The translations under genes were made by a program, and so were the position numbers. From contig NC_132990.1 of assembly GCF_048564905.1 (NCBI RefSeq), positions 41,721,001 to 41,785,000 of the forward strand: a stretch of 64,000 nucleotides of DNA, written 5' to 3'. Below, piece after piece: positions 33,895 through 45,774 of this stretch. The notes under the pieces were generated by a model. That model was not told where the DNA came from, did not search any database, and saw only the letters and a list, made by a program, of their open reading frames with translations. Each line of letters begins with the position of its first letter. The first letter of the stretch is position 1. Origin of the DNA: Vicugna pacos (lineage: Eukaryota; Chordata; Mammalia; Artiodactyla; Camelidae).

Positions 33895-36480
33895 TATTTC
33901 ATTCTTTCTTATTGTCACATAGTATTAGGTTGTATAAATAATATACTAAAACATTGTGTTTTACTCTGTGGACATTTGAGTTCTTTCTCGTTGTTTTGGT
34001 TATGATGAATTTTCTGTTCATATCTATTGAAACAAATATGCAAGAGTTCTTTAGGGTATAAATATACACCCTTACTAGTTCTAGGGTATGTACAACTTCA
34101 TTATTGTGTAATGTCATGTTACCCAATTGTAAGTTGTTGTAGTGAGAGTTCTTGTCATTACTCATTCCCATCATGAGATTGTCAGGGCTGAATTTTACCA
34201 GTGTGATGAGTATGAAATGGTATTGTGTTATAATTTTGTTTTACATACTTGAATACCACTGAGTTTAAGCTTTTCTTTATACATTTATTCTAATCAATGC
34301 TTTTATTTCTATGTTTATAGCTACATATACATACTTTATTTTTCTGTTGGATTCTTTGGATTTTTTAATTTGTGTTTTCCAGTTTGGAGGTCTTGTTTAA
34401 GAAATCCTTTCCTACACCAAGGTCACAAATATATGCTCACACATTTGCTCTATAAGCATTAAACTTTGGCTTTCACATTAAAATCCTTGAGCCGTCTAGA
34501 TTATATTTTGGGCAGCGTATGAGTTAGGACTCGATTTCTCTTTCGTTTGTTTTTTATTTTGTGTTTCTCCTTATGGATGATCGATTTTCTCAGTACAAGT
34601 TATGCAATGATCAGTTTTTACCCAATAATCTGCAGTACCCACTCTGTCATATAGCAAGTTTACATATATACGTAGATCTCTTTCTAGATCCTTTATCAGA
34701 CCTAGTTGGTCTATTTTTGTCTTCCCTTGAACCAATATGACATGATATAAATTATTATAACTTTGTAATAGAATCTTGGTAATCTTGTAGGACAAGTTCC
34801 TCCATCTGGTTCTTGCTCAAAATTGATTTAGCTATTCAAATGAGATTTTTATAAGTTATAAAATCAGTTGTCAAGTTCCAAGATAAATCTTTTCAAATTA
34901 TGATTAGAATTACATCAACTGTCTATACTGAGTTTGGGATAATTGAGTCTTCCTACAAATGAATGTAATATTTCTCTTAACTTACATATTTAAAATATAA
35001 TGTAAAATTTTAGATTTTATTTTATTGCTTTTAAGAAACATTTTGATTCAGTTTCTTCCTAAGCATTTGCATTTTGTTCTTTTTCAAAGTTGTACCTTTT
35101 TTAGTCCATTTTCTAACTCTTTGTTAAAAGTTAAGAATGTCATAGATTTTCACACATTAATCTTTGATCTGTTAACTTTGCTAAACTCCCTTATTGATTC
35201 TACTAATCGGTCTGTTTTGGTTTTCTAGATAAACAGTTATGCCGTCAGAACTTAAGCACAGATGTGCCTTTTCTTTTTATGCATCTGCTTCTTTTTGTCT
35301 CTCTCTCTCACTGTGTTCAGATTTACTAAAATTGGTGATAGTGGACAGCCCTCCTTTGTTCCTGATCTTAAGAATTCTTTCACCTTTTGATCATCAAGCA
35401 TGATCTTTGCTGTAAATATTTGTAGTTACTCTTTTTCAATTTAGAAAATTCCCCTCTGTTCCCAGTTTTCCAGCTGATTATTGGCAAAGGGTAAAACTGG
35501 GGTTCTCAGACAGTTTTCCTTCTTTAATCTGCCAATTTGATGAATTACAGAATTTTTCTAACTTTGAACCAATCACATTCCTGAAGTAAAACCAGCTCAG
35601 TCATTATTTATTATCATTTTTATTTATTTCTGAATTTTATTTGTGAGTATTTTTATTTCTTCTACATTCATAAGTGTAATTGACCTATAATTTTCATTTC
35701 TTGTCCTTCTGTCTGGATATCATATCAACCTTATGAAAACTTCATGAAATTAGAGAATTTTTTCTCTTTTTTTGGTCTCTGGGAACATTTGTGTATGTTT
35801 GTAATTATTAACACTACGATGTTTGTTAAAGCTTGCCAGTATAACTTTCCAAGAAAACTTTAAATTTTTGCTTCTGTTTTTTAATGATCAATCAACAGTT
35901 GCATTTTGTATTTCTTTTAATCCTTTATGTAAAGCATATTTTTCCCAAAATTTGTCCATTATGCCAAAATTTTTAAACTTTATTTCTATAAAATTGTTCA
36001 TAATATTATTTTCTTATTTTTTAAGTTCTATTCCCTATACAGTTATGGTCCTTTTATTCTTATTATTATTATTTTGTATTCCCGTTTTTTCTTGATTACT
36101 CTTACCAGATGTCAGTTAACCTTATTGTACTTTTCAAAAATCTATTCTTGTCAAAGATCTATTAGCTTTGTTGGTTTTCTTTGGTGTATCTGTCTTCTCT
36201 GCTTCATTAATATGCTCTTATATTTATTATCTTCTTTGTTCTACTTTTTTGGTGGTAGTTTTATTATTTTTACTTCCTAAGTTGAATACTTGGCTCATTA
36301 ATGTTCATCTTTTCTTATTTTTAATATAAGCATTTAAGACTATAAATTTCTTTTTAAGTTCCACTTTAATAACATCCTTCAAATTGCTTATAAGCAGCAT
36401 TTTCAATATTACTCAGTTTTAAGAATTTTTTAAAAGAAAACATTTGTATCTTCCACTGTATCTTCCATTCATTTGAAATG
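33895..36480 (-). mobile_element. Older L1 (L1ME-like), antisense, ORF2 and 3' region
   Basis: A second, more diverged minus-strand L1 that begins again with 3'-region text ('gtggacatttgagttctttc', 'ctttagggtataaatatac') and proceeds into ORF2: 'taagaaatcctttcctacac' (34399), 'tacatcaactgtctatactg' (34912), 'gtggacagccctcctttgtt' (35341), and the reverse-transcriptase core to about 36480. Because the 3'-to-5' order restarts, it is a separate insertion from 31575-33890. AT-rich, no frame intact. Confidence 0.78.
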
Positions 36481-37310
36481 TTCTAATCACAACAGGTGTT
36501 AAAAGTTATTTTGATTTGCACTAAATCTTTTTGGAGTTCAGAGAAAGCTCTTTTTCTAATCTTTCGTCAAGGATATTCTTATCGGAAGTACGTTTCCTTT
36601 GCCCTTAAAGATCCCTGGTCTTCTCCCACAGTTCTGCTCTCCTTGGCTTGTTCTATCACTTATAGGCTGGATAAAGTCCATTCTCCTCCACTTCTGGCTT
36701 CTCTTCTTTCTCTGCTCCCCATCTCACTCTTGAGAGCACCTGGAACCAAATGTCTTGAGTTCCCCATAGGTGTGTATCTTTTCCACAATCTCTTAGCTTT
36801 CCTCTACTGCCCAGTGTGCCCATCACAGTCAAAGGCTATATGCCAGAGCCCTGCCTAAGAATCCCTGGCTTTAATCCTGATTATCTTCATCCTTAATGGG
36901 TTGTACCTCCAATCATTTTCTCCTTTGGAAAGTTTTCCATCCAGTTGTGTTCTTGTCCTTATCATGAGTCTCTGTCTTAGGTCCTGAATAGCTCAGCCTC
37001 TCTAAATTCCTTCATGCTAGTTTCATGTAGCTAGTTTCAAAGAGTTCCATCTCCCCATTCTTCTCCCTCTCCCTCTCCCTCTCCCTCCATCCCGCTACAA
37101 ACACGTATTTTGCAGTTTAACTTACTTTCTGTGGCTACTCACTGGCCACATGCTTTCTGTGTCTCTGTCTTTAGCCTTGGTCTTAGGTTTATATAGTTTG
37201 CTGTTTGTAATTCTCCACACCCACAATCTTTTATTCTCTTATTCTTTCCCTTCATTTCTATTCCTTTATTCTAAATGGAAACTAAATGCTACAATCTTAA
37301 TTTTTGAAAA
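36481..37310. other. Unassigned DNA with a CTCCCT hexamer tract
   Basis: Nothing named was recognised. A short (CTCCCT)n tract lies at 37063-37088. The 120-codon frame at 36496-36858 has no domain-like features. Confidence 0.45.
37063..37088. repeat. (CTCCCT)n simple repeat
   Basis: About four tandem hexamer units, all pyrimidine on this strand. Confidence 0.9.
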
Positions 37311-37570
37311 TTCTGGTTCTTACTACTAGGATGTGCTAAGCACTACTTTAGCACTTTAAAACTATTAACTCAGCTAATATTTATTTCTACTCCAGGGACA
37401 GATTCTGTTACTATCATCACCACTTTATAACTTCAGTAAGTGAAGCAGGGGAGGGTAAATAAACTATCTAAGGAGAGACAGCTATATTAAGTGGTGTCAC
37501 TGGGATCTGGACCCCAGTAGTCTGACTCTAATAACCCTGCTCTCAAGTGCTACTCCACTATGCCCTTGTG
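37311..37570 (-). repeat. MIR SINE, antisense
   Basis: An antisense MIR of near-full length: 'tgctaagcactactttagca', 'ttaactcagctaatatttat', 'gactctaataaccctgctct' at the far end. Ancient. Confidence 0.75.
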
Positions 37571-37679
37571 AGGCCCTCTCTTGCTGCCAGTCAGAATTGT
37601 CCTCTTCCCTGCCTGAGCTGCCACTGAACTTATTTGTCCTGCTACCATGGCCCTTAAAGGAGACTGGCTTTCTTATACA

Positions 37680-37812
37680 TGAACTTAGTGTATGTCTCCT
37701 TCTCAAAGTCCTATGCTCCCCAGGGTAGAGAATATTCTTGTTTTTTCTATTCCCAGAATCAACTGTCTGGTTATGCACAGAGTAGCTATTCAAAAAATGC
37801 TTATTGAACAAA
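37680..37812 (+). repeat. L2 3' end
   Basis: A short sense L2 terminus: 'ctccccagggtagagaatat' and 'gagtagctattcaaaaaatg' followed by 'cttattgaacaa'. Confidence 0.7.
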
Positions 37813-37861
37813 GGAAGACCTTCAATCAAGAGGCCACTCAGAATGTAGCAGCAGTACACAG

Positions 37862-37985
37862 GAGGGCACAGGACATTGATTCATTAAATCTGAGTGAAAA
37901 TTCTGGCTCTGGTATTTGGGCAATTCACCTTGCCTCTCTACCCTCAGTTCTCTTGATGAAAAATAGGGATAAAGTCATCTAGTTC
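37862..37985 (+). repeat. MIR SINE fragment
   Basis: A sense MIR core: 'gaaaattctggctctggtat', 'ttgggcaattcaccttgcct', 'gatgaaaaatagggataaag'. The tail is missing. Confidence 0.7.
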
Positions 37986-38405
37986 ATGTGACCTCGGTGT
38001 TTGACTCAACATATATTTTACATGAATCACTGTGTTCTTCATCTCCTATTATTCCCTTTCTCTAAACTACAGGTCCACGAGTCCCTCCAACAGTCTTTCC
38101 CCCTTAGTTCTACACAGCTCTGTCTTTTCACTGAGACTCACTGTACCTTTTCCTCTTGTAACCTCATTATATGTGCTGTAAGTCCTTAAGCATTCAAGAA
38201 GTGGCAACTATTTCTGAATTGACCATTGTTATGCTGGGCTGTGCTGTAGTCACCTTGGTTGGGTGAGGAACTGGGATTGCTTTCTCTCTTGGTAGCTGGT
38301 GAGAGTTGGTCAAAGGAGAAACTTGCATGAGATTTAGGAGGCCAACGGAAGCAGCTGTCGTTAGTCTCAGAAGGTCTTTTTCGCAACCAGACACTGTTGT
38401 GGAAG
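37986..38405. other. No confident feature
   Basis: Unassigned DNA up to the edge of the solo LTR. An L2-like pyrimidine-rich character at 38030-38180 was too weak to call. Confidence 0.4.
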
Positions 38406-38839
38406 TGTTGCCGGAGAATACGTTCTTGCCTCACATAGGAAGGAATTCAAGAGCAAGGTGTAGTAAAGTGACAGCAAGTTTGTTTAGAGAGATACACATA
38501 CCATAGAGTGTGGGCTGTCTCAGAAGGCAAGAGAGAGAGCCACTATGAGGCATGAGGTTGTTAGTTTTTATGGGCTTGGTGATTTCATATGCTAATGAGG
38601 AGGAGGATTTTTTCCGCTATTCTGGGGAAGGGGCGGGGATTTCCAGGAGTTGGGCCTGCCCACATTTGGACCTTTCAGTCAGCCTAGGAACTGTCATGGT
38701 GTCTGTGGGTGTGCCATGAGGCTCAAGGTCTACTGGAAGTCGAATCTTCCACTATCTTGGTTCTAACCGGTTTGTCCTGTCCTCAATGGCTGTGTCATTC
38801 CTTCAGTGGTTGTGCCCTGCCCCCTTCCCTCCTGTCTCA
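38406..38839 (-). mobile_element. ERV1-type solo LTR, antisense
   Basis: A solo LTR on the minus strand, about 434 bp. On the plus strand it opens with 'tgttgccggagaa', the complement of an LTR 3' end, followed by antisense U5 and R-like text ('gtgacagcaagtttgtttag'), and closes in 'ctgtctca' near 38839. Possible 4-bp flanks are 'gaag' (38402-38405) and 'gaaa' (38840-38843), which differ at one base. It shares its terminal motif and layout with the LTR at 50695. No internal genes remain. Confidence 0.72.
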
Positions 38840-39165
38840 GAAAGATGCCGAGAAGCCCAGCAGGTCCTAGCTTGTCGCAACTCTGCTTTGCTCCACATCC
38901 AGCCATTCCCTGGCCATGCTGCTGAACAGCAGAACAAACCAACCCCAGATGCTCCGTATAGAGGTGTCTCTCAGTCTCTCTTCAGTAACAGGGTGTACTT
39001 TACTTCTTGGATTTCCCTGCAAGCTCCAATTTGTCCACACATAATAATCTCTAGGTGAATGGTTACTGACTCTTAATATCCCAACTGCCCATTTCCAGAT
39101 CTTCGCTTTCCCAGCTCCTCTCCCATTTGAACAATCTAGAAACATATGCAGTATCTCTAGCTTGT
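38840..39165. other. No recognised feature
   Basis: Unassigned DNA between the solo LTR and the purine tract. Confidence 0.5.
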
Positions 39166-39179
39166 CACGTGTGTACGCG

Positions 39180-39182
<3 letters not shown>

Positions 39183-39218
<36 letters not shown>
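39183..39218. repeat. (GA)18 microsatellite
   Basis: A pure 36-base GA run, all purine on this strand. It directly joins an 18-base alternating purine-pyrimidine stretch at 39166-39183 that includes a CACGTG E-box. Confidence 0.97.
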
Positions 39219-39222
<4 letters not shown>

Positions 39223-39224
39223 AA

Positions 39225-39285
39225 CCTGGCATGCAGGAGGTGCCCAATAAATAGTTGTTAAATTAATGAATAAGTGAATGACTGT
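39225..39285 (+). repeat. L2 3' end scrap
   Basis: 'cctggcatgcaggaggtgcc' and 'caataaatagttgttaaatt' match the last 60 bases of L2 in sense orientation. Confidence 0.7.
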
Positions 39286-41159
39286 GAATGTATGTACTGA
39301 CTTAATTACCCTATAAAGTTGTTTGACCCCTAAGATCAAGGACAACATCCAAAGACTCTTAAAACATCTTTTACAGTACTAAATTAGTATTTGTTAATTT
39401 TCAAAATAGTGATGAAATAGTAATGAACTCTGATAAAGAGCTAGAAAGGACGAGCAAACATAGTTTGTAGACTTTTATGTGACACAGTTAAGCCCTAAGG
39501 AAATTCTGTAGATTCAAATAAAAACACAGGGTGAATCAGACCTTTAAAAAGTGACCCCTCTGTAAAGCTAATGTGGGATATAAGCAACAACGTTATAAGA
39601 GATTCTCCTCTACTTATATTTTCCAAATAATCTGTAAATAAATTTTATGAGTGTTTCATATGTAGATAGATTTCATGTCTGAAGTGTCAAGTTATGTCCC
39701 CTTTTTCTCATATTGTTCTTCTACCAGGGAATAACTTGGAAAAAGAAATCTGTTACAGGAAAATTTGGTACATTGCTTAAAAAATTATACATGTTGTACA
39801 TCTTTTGCAAATGCCACTCTAAGACTTCACTTTAGTCTTTCCTTTCTCTTTTGTTCTTAACTGCAATCATACCCACCCAGACATTTGATCCCTGAACAAG
39901 TGCGACGTGTTCAAGGGGTACTCATTGAAGGAGGATTTAACGGGAGCACTGGTGTATGATTTTCCTTTTTGAACTACATAGAAAAGAGAAAGCCAAAACC
40001 TATGGTAATGTGACATTTAAGTTGCAAATTCAAACTGAAAAAAAAAAAACATTAGGAAATGCAAAAGTTACGGTTGTCATAGTAATTCTAGCTAAACCTC
40101 AGCACCCAAGTATATTTCCTTAAACTCATTTACAGTATAGAGTCTTTTATGTTACATATTATAGCATGTATTTTAATGTTACATGGTGCATGATTCCTAC
40201 TAGCATATGCATTTCTATGAACACAAAACAAAGTCTTTTTTGTTTACATATGCATTACTAGTGTATGCATTTATATGAATACAAAGCAAAACAAAGTCTT
40301 TTTTGTACATATTTTAGTTCACATACTAAAAGCTGAATCTAAAGCCTGTTCTAAATTCATGCTAAAATTTAGAATTCTGGGTATAGTTTGTTTACCGTGT
40401 CTTCCTTTTCCATCACCAGATCATGATGTTTGGAATAATGCATTCAGCAGTGTATGAGATGGTCTCATTTGGCTTTATCAGTATTCATAGCAAAGCCCTC
40501 CAAGTTAAAAATGAAACATGAAAAATGTACAGAATGCTGGATTCTTTAATCCCAGTTGACTTTTTCGTCATTTCTACATCCACATTACACATAGAATGCC
40601 GGGTGCTTTAAAGCTCTTTTCAGCCTGGAAATTCTATGATTCTCCCAACTTATAGATGTGTTTCTCAAAAAAACACCCCATCACTTGTCCAATCGTTGTT
40701 CCAATATCCCCGGATGAATACTTTTGAAATCTCATTTATTTTTGTAAGACAAGACAAAATTGAAGCATCCCTCAGGCAACAAATAATAGCATGCATATTG
40801 TATCTTTTTTTCCTCCATTAAAAGTTGTGTTTTACTCAGGGCAAAACTTGATAGAAAAGCCAAGATTTGTATGAACAACTTGAAGGCAAAATGTTATAGC
40901 TCACTCCTTTAGAGCTTCAAAGCATCTCAGCCATGAAAGTATATGACTCTATACAATTTTAGGTATATTCTATCAAACAAATCCAAGTGAGGGAATATAT
41001 TTTTCAATTTCCCTGTTACTTTTAAACATCATTCTGATCAAACATTCCCCTTTTCTAAAGGGAGCTAGCAGGGCCAGGTGCTCTCAGCTTCAACCAAATC
41101 CAGCCAGGCTGCAGTTGACCGTGGCATCCTGGTTATTCATATCATTTTTCTCAGGATAG
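39286..41159. other. AT-rich unassigned DNA with one local duplication
   Basis: No gene or named repeat was seen over nearly 1.9 kb. A local tandem duplication of about 59 bases lies at 40202-40318. Confidence 0.5.
40202..40318. repeat. Imperfect tandem duplication, about 59-bp period
   Basis: Unit 1 starts 'catatgcatttctatgaaca' and unit 2 starts 'gtatgcatttatatgaatac'. Both continue with 'aaaacaaagtcttttttgt' and then 'acatat'. Unit 2 carries a small internal expansion (aaagcaaaac). Confidence 0.85.
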
Positions 41160-41312
41160 TATACCCCTATGTTTATTTATCCCTCTCCCCAGTAGAACCC
41201 AGGGTTCAGACCTTACCCTAGTCCTCTGTTTTGCACACCATTGTATCCTGGCCACTTCCCAAGGCGAAGCACCACATAGTAAATGCAGATATGTATTTGT
41301 GGCATGAGTTAA
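41160..41312 (+). repeat. Probable L2 3' end
   Basis: 'caccattgtatcctggccac', then 'gaagcaccacatagtaaatg' and 'cagatatgtatttgtggcat' follow the L2 3' order in sense, with substantial decay. Confidence 0.5.
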
Positions 41313-42109
41313 TCCATGATTTATAACCTGCTAAGCCTCAGTCTTCCTAGCATGGACACTATTATTAAATTCAGGTTAGGCTTTCAGTAAATTTTTGGTG
41401 CAGAAAAGGAGAAGGGAAGAGGGAAAGAAAGCCTCTAGCAGCACTCTGAGGTGAGCGGACAAGTTCTTTAAGACATCCAGGAGAGGAGGGTTGCTCCAAA
41501 GAGAATTACAGACATCAGCAACCAGCAGCATGTTTGCTATTTTAAGAATGTAGTATATTTGGCATTGGATTGTGAGTCTCTCATGTCTTAGACCAAAATA
41601 TTCGTGCAAATATCTAAATAAAATGTTTGCCTGCAGAGGCTGTTACAAGTCTCAGCCCATATTTGGCAGCCAGAACCTGCTTGGATGTTGAGAAATGCCA
41701 TTCTGTTGTGTCCAGGTGTTTGGCTACATCAGAGCCATTTTATTTTCATAATAACGTTCATAAAATAAGAGGCCTGCAAGCATTTGACCATCAGGAGAGA
41801 AGGACATATTAAAAGAAGCAGTTTCCAGTTTCCACTTGGTGGAGGACCAGGGAGTCATGGTAGGAGGTGGAGATAGGTGGGGAGTTTATTCGTTTTCCTT
41901 TCAGAGGCATCCGTTTGCAGCCTTTGCTTCATTCTAAGTCTGCGATAAACATGTTGGATACGTCCTGTATTCCTCTGTGGGTCTTTGTTCTTTATAAGCG
42001 CTGTTAACTCATCTGATCCACACAACATTACCACAAGCATCCGGTGAGACTGCTGCTTGCTTAGCCAGTATCCACTTCCCCCTTTTCTTCCTCATAAATA
42101 CTACCATGA
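41313..42109. other. No recognised feature
   Basis: Unassigned DNA. No frame with protein-like content. Confidence 0.45.
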
Positions 42110-42600
42110 TTTTGTGTGGGGGGCAGTGTGGCCAGCTGAGTTAGTAAAACCCCCAGCCTTCCTTACGTGGTAAAGTGATATGCTTCTGTCCAATGAGACA
42201 GAGACAAATTTTGAAACAGGCTTGCATCATCAAATAATAGGACAGAACAGTCCAAGAGAAGACTTTTTTGCTTTACGTCTTTTCTTTTTTCCCCTCTTTC
42301 ACATTCTGCCTGGAATATGAATATCTGCAGAAACCATCTTGAGACCATGAGAATAAAAGTTATGTGTTTGTTCCACACATGAAGGATGGTGACACAAAGC
42401 TAAGGAAAAAGTCTGGGACATTGACGTCTCTTTGGAGCCATGTTTCTAGCCCTGAACTACGTACTCCTGACTTTTTGTTGTCCTAGAAAAATGAACACTA
42501 TTTGTAGATTTAGTGCCACATTTTTTGCATTTTTGTACTTTTTTGTTGATGATTTCATTGTTTAAACTCCCACTTGTTTTGTGCAGCTAAATCTAATCCC
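42110..42600 (+). mobile_element. MaLR/ERVL-type LTR with inserted Tigger piece
   Basis: A diverged sense LTR of the MLT1-like group: 'agaaaccatcttgagaccat', 'gagaataaaagttatgtgtt', 'aagtctgggacattgacgtc', 'ccctgaactacgtactcctg', then a 3' part 'gaaaaatgaacactatttgt'. LTR-like text seems to resume after 42572 ('cacttgttttgtgcagctaa'), so a 65-bp Tigger-derived piece (42508-42572) lies inside it. The left edge is approximate. A solo fossil. Confidence 0.6.
42508..42572 (+). repeat. Detached 65-bp Tigger fragment
   Basis: The segment from 'atttagtgccacattttttg' to 'catttcattgtttaaa'-like text matches the region just upstream of the transposase start in Tigger. The same region is present in the Tigger copy at 44085-44142. 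It has no terminal inverted repeats and no TA flanks of its own. Confidence 0.75.
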
Positions 42601-42629
42601 CGCATTTAAATCCCTAGGTTTCTAGTAAG

Positions 42630-42740
42630 GAAACAAGGCACAAAGAGATTAGTAACTTGGCCAGGGACTCTCAGACGGGCAGTGGAGAGACTGAGATGAG
42701 ATCCCAGGCCAAGGCTCCTAGACCTTTGCTTCCAGCATCC
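42630..42740 (-). repeat. Possible MIR fragment, antisense
   Basis: 'aaggcacaaagagattagta' and 'acttggccagggactctcag' resemble the antisense MIR core. Short and only partly convincing. Confidence 0.45.
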
Positions 42741-43838
42741 TGGCCTGAGCTCTTTCTCAGCTTGATTCCTACAGATCCTCAGGACCTTTGTACATTCTTC
42801 GAACCCTGCACCAATCATCCCACTTCCCTGGTTCCAACAAAGAAAATACAAAGACAATGTCCACAACAGATTTCACAGCATTCGGTCTAAAGACAGGAAA
42901 CTATTTCAGAAAGAAATTAACTCGTGATGTTTTCCTCTAAGAAACACATGAAAGCTTTAGACAAAGTCCTAAACTAATAGGCTGCAAGTCTGTCTTGCAT
43001 TGGGCTCAGGAGGAATAAACTGTAACAAATGGAAACGTCTTTCCTTTCCAAGGGCTTAATCACTGTCTATCATTGACAGCAGTTCTAGGCAGCACCTGGA
43101 GAGCTGTGGCTTCATTGTCAATCTTCAGCCATCAGGCTTTCCATCTTCTCTCTCCTCGCAGAGTTGTGAGTGGACATGCATAGGTTCTGCCTCTTGATAT
43201 AAATTGTTTTAATTGCTTATTAAAATTGGAAGTGTAAAACCGTGAAAAGCAAGAAGAATGTAAATTTTCTGCTAGCAGCCTTCCTTCTGGGAAATCCCCC
43301 AGCAAGTTGGGCCCCCGTGGAGATGGAACTTTATTAAATGGAACCTGGGAGGAAGAAATGGACAATCTGTCTAAGATCTGGAGATAGGGTTAATCCACCC
43401 ACCGACTCTAAGACACATTCCAGAGAGTGATTATCTGGCTATGTGAACAACAGCCTTTACAATGCAGATTACTTTTCTATTCAAATAGAAATTGAGCACT
43501 AGGATTAAATTCCAGATGATTTTGTCAGAAGAGCCTTAGAGCAGCATTTCCCAATGAGTATAATGGTTAAATTTAGGAAATACTGTATTTTGTAGACATT
43601 CACAATGTATGTTAGCTTATTAAAGGCTTTGAAGGTTTCTGCAATACAGTGACAGGTTGGCCATTATTCAGTATATTTAAGTACATTTGGGGAAAATATT
43701 AACCTACACAGAAATTAGGACCATCACATCTCTACCTTATCGAGTTAATGCTCCCACGAACACTTTAATAATCTTCCTCCATCTATCCCCCTGCTCATGA
43801 AGACTTCAGCTATGCAGGAAAATTGAATCAGTTATACA
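42741..43838. other. No recognised feature
   Basis: About 1.1 kb of unassigned, apparently unique DNA. Confidence 0.5.
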
Positions 43839-44535
43839 CAGTCAATTCTCATTTTTTTTGCAGATTCTGTATTCACGAACTTGCCTACTTGTTAAAAGTT
43901 ATTTGTAACTCCCAAGTTGACACTCATGGTGCACTTGTGGTCATTGGCAGACATAAGCAGAGAGGCAAAAAAAAAAAAAACTATGGCCCAGCGGGTATGC
44001 TCCCAGCTGAGGGGGAACGAGGCGGGGCTCTGCTGTCTCCTCTCAGCTCTCACACTGCAGACAGGTGTCGTTTCCACAGTGTATGTAGTGCCACATTTTT
44101 TGCACTTTGTACCCTTTTATTGATGATTTAATTGTTTAAAATAGCCCCTAAGTGTAGGCTGAAGTGCTATCTAGTGTTCCCAAGGGCAAGAAAGCTGGGA
44201 TGTGCCTACAGAGAAAATAGGTATGTAAGATCAGCTTCATTCAGGCATGAGTTACAGTGCTGTTACCCAATATGCAATATGTAAGCATGAATATTACATG
44301 TATAATAATAAGCATATATATCACATGAATCAATAATATACCTTAAATAAGGTGTCCTTAAATAGAAACACACATAAAACAAGGCTACGTATTGATAGGT
44401 TGACAAAAAAATGTGGCCAGAGGCTCACACAAACCCAGCCCTGTATTTCTGCAATGAGCAATGCTTCGTTTTCGCCCACTCAGTGTTCCTGAGAGCTTTA
44501 TAGACCCTAACCACCACAGAAACCAAGAATCCATC
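43839..44535 (+). mobile_element. Tigger DNA transposon (Tigger3-like), internally deleted
   Basis: It starts with the terminus 'cagtcaattctcattttttt' and runs through 'gattctgtattcacgaactt', 'cacttgtggtcattggcaga', 'gtagtgccacattttttgca', a transposase start remnant, then jumps near 44275-44340 to the 3' part: 'ccttaaataaggtgtcctta', 'acacacataaaacaaggcta', 'gagctttatagaccctaacc', ending near 44535 in a decayed inverted repeat. About 700 bp. Most of the transposase is gone. A run of 14 A lies inside at about 43968-43981. A TA flank is not clear on the left (CA now). Confidence 0.85.
44141..44274 (+). pseudogene. Tigger transposase N-terminal remnant
   Basis: Following the position of the usual start codon (now ATA), codons read like the Tigger N-terminus: a basic stretch, then 'CLQRK' and a segment ending 'SGMSYSAV'-like. 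This is the beginning of the helix-turn-helix DNA-binding domain. Frame breaks interrupt it and everything downstream is deleted. Confidence 0.65.
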
Positions 44536-45774
44536 GTACCTTGTCATGGTGCAGAGCTGGAATTTCAACTGGGCTGTGGGGGTTGGGGAGGGGCGTCGGG
44601 AGTGGGAGTGCATGGGGTGGGGGTGTGTAAAGAGAAAGGAATGTGTTTTGGAGAGGGGTGTTGGAGAGAGGTGGATAAACACAGAGAAAGAGAAAACTTA
44701 AACCGTTAAGTATGAAAAAGGAACCTATTTCAGAGAAGCTTTTTAAGGCCTACTTAGAATCCGTTTCTCTCCCACCCCGCCTATAAACTGTCTCCGAAAT
44801 TTAACAAAACCCCGTGTGCTAATTGGTCTCCACGTGTCGTCGCCCACCTAGATCCATCTTTCTCCCTTCTCTGCTTTGCCTCTGTGGGCTGTGTCCGTCT
44901 CCTTGCTGCCGCCGTGGCCTGCGATGGTGCTCAGCTGATTCAGGCACGGGCAGGAGAGGAGGGGAGAGAGGGGGAACTCAGAGTACTTCCTTGCTATCCC
45001 TGACTGGGACCTTCTGGTTTTAGCAGTGCCCTCTGTGCAGGGAAACCCTTTGGCTCCAGGCACAGTGGTACCATTGGTCACCCTGTCTACTCCTCCTTAC
45101 ATGCACCATGTCCTTGAGTGTCCGCATCCTCCCATGACCACAGCACTTGTCTGGGCAACCCTCCTCCCTGCCTCCATGTTTCATGTCTCACCAGTTTCTA
45201 GTTCATGTATTTCTAATGCATTTCCTCAGCTCATCCCTTTGACACGGAGCTGGAATCCAGCTACCACACTCTCCCTTGTTTGTGCCCTAAGCCCTGCCCA
45301 TGCCTTCACTTTCCTTTCATGAAAGTCTCTATTTAAACCGTCGAGAGTGAATTATATACTTCTGCCGTCACACGGATTGAAGCCTGCTCTCGTGACCTTA
45401 TTCAAAAGTGACTTGTCACCTCCTTTCCTTCCCCTCCCACCAGAGGCCTTGTGTGAGACTAGTCTGCCTTGACTTGGCAGCACTCATTCGCATGTGATCT
45501 CTTTATGGATGGAGACCGTGGCCCGAACTCCTCTGTCGCCCTCCTGGCAGTCAGCACAGAGCTGGACACCATGTGCCCAGTCCCTGCCTGGTGAGTGCGT
45601 GGCTGACGGCATGGGCGATGACCCTGCAGCAGCCTTGCTGTCAGCACCGTGTAGCTGCTGTGTTGACTCCTGTGCTGTTCTTAATCCTGCAGTCCTGCCT
45701 AGGTAGAGATGTTTTCTTCCGAATCTCTGATGTGGCACAGTAAAGATATGAATTGAAGTTTAAAGATTATATTT
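44536..45774. other. Unassigned DNA, moderately GC-rich
   Basis: No gene was recognised. The pyrimidine-rich text at 45040-45440 has an L2-like flavour but I could not align it to L2. The small overlapping frames at 45459-45738 on both strands look incidental. Confidence 0.45.

Noticed and set aside
38867-39348. Serine/leucine-rich frames on the minus strand
   Set aside because: They are produced by reading through the (GA)18 microsatellite and an L2 end.
45040-45440. A further L2 copy
   Set aside because: Pyrimidine-rich text looked L2-like, but no landmark segment of L2 could be placed in order.
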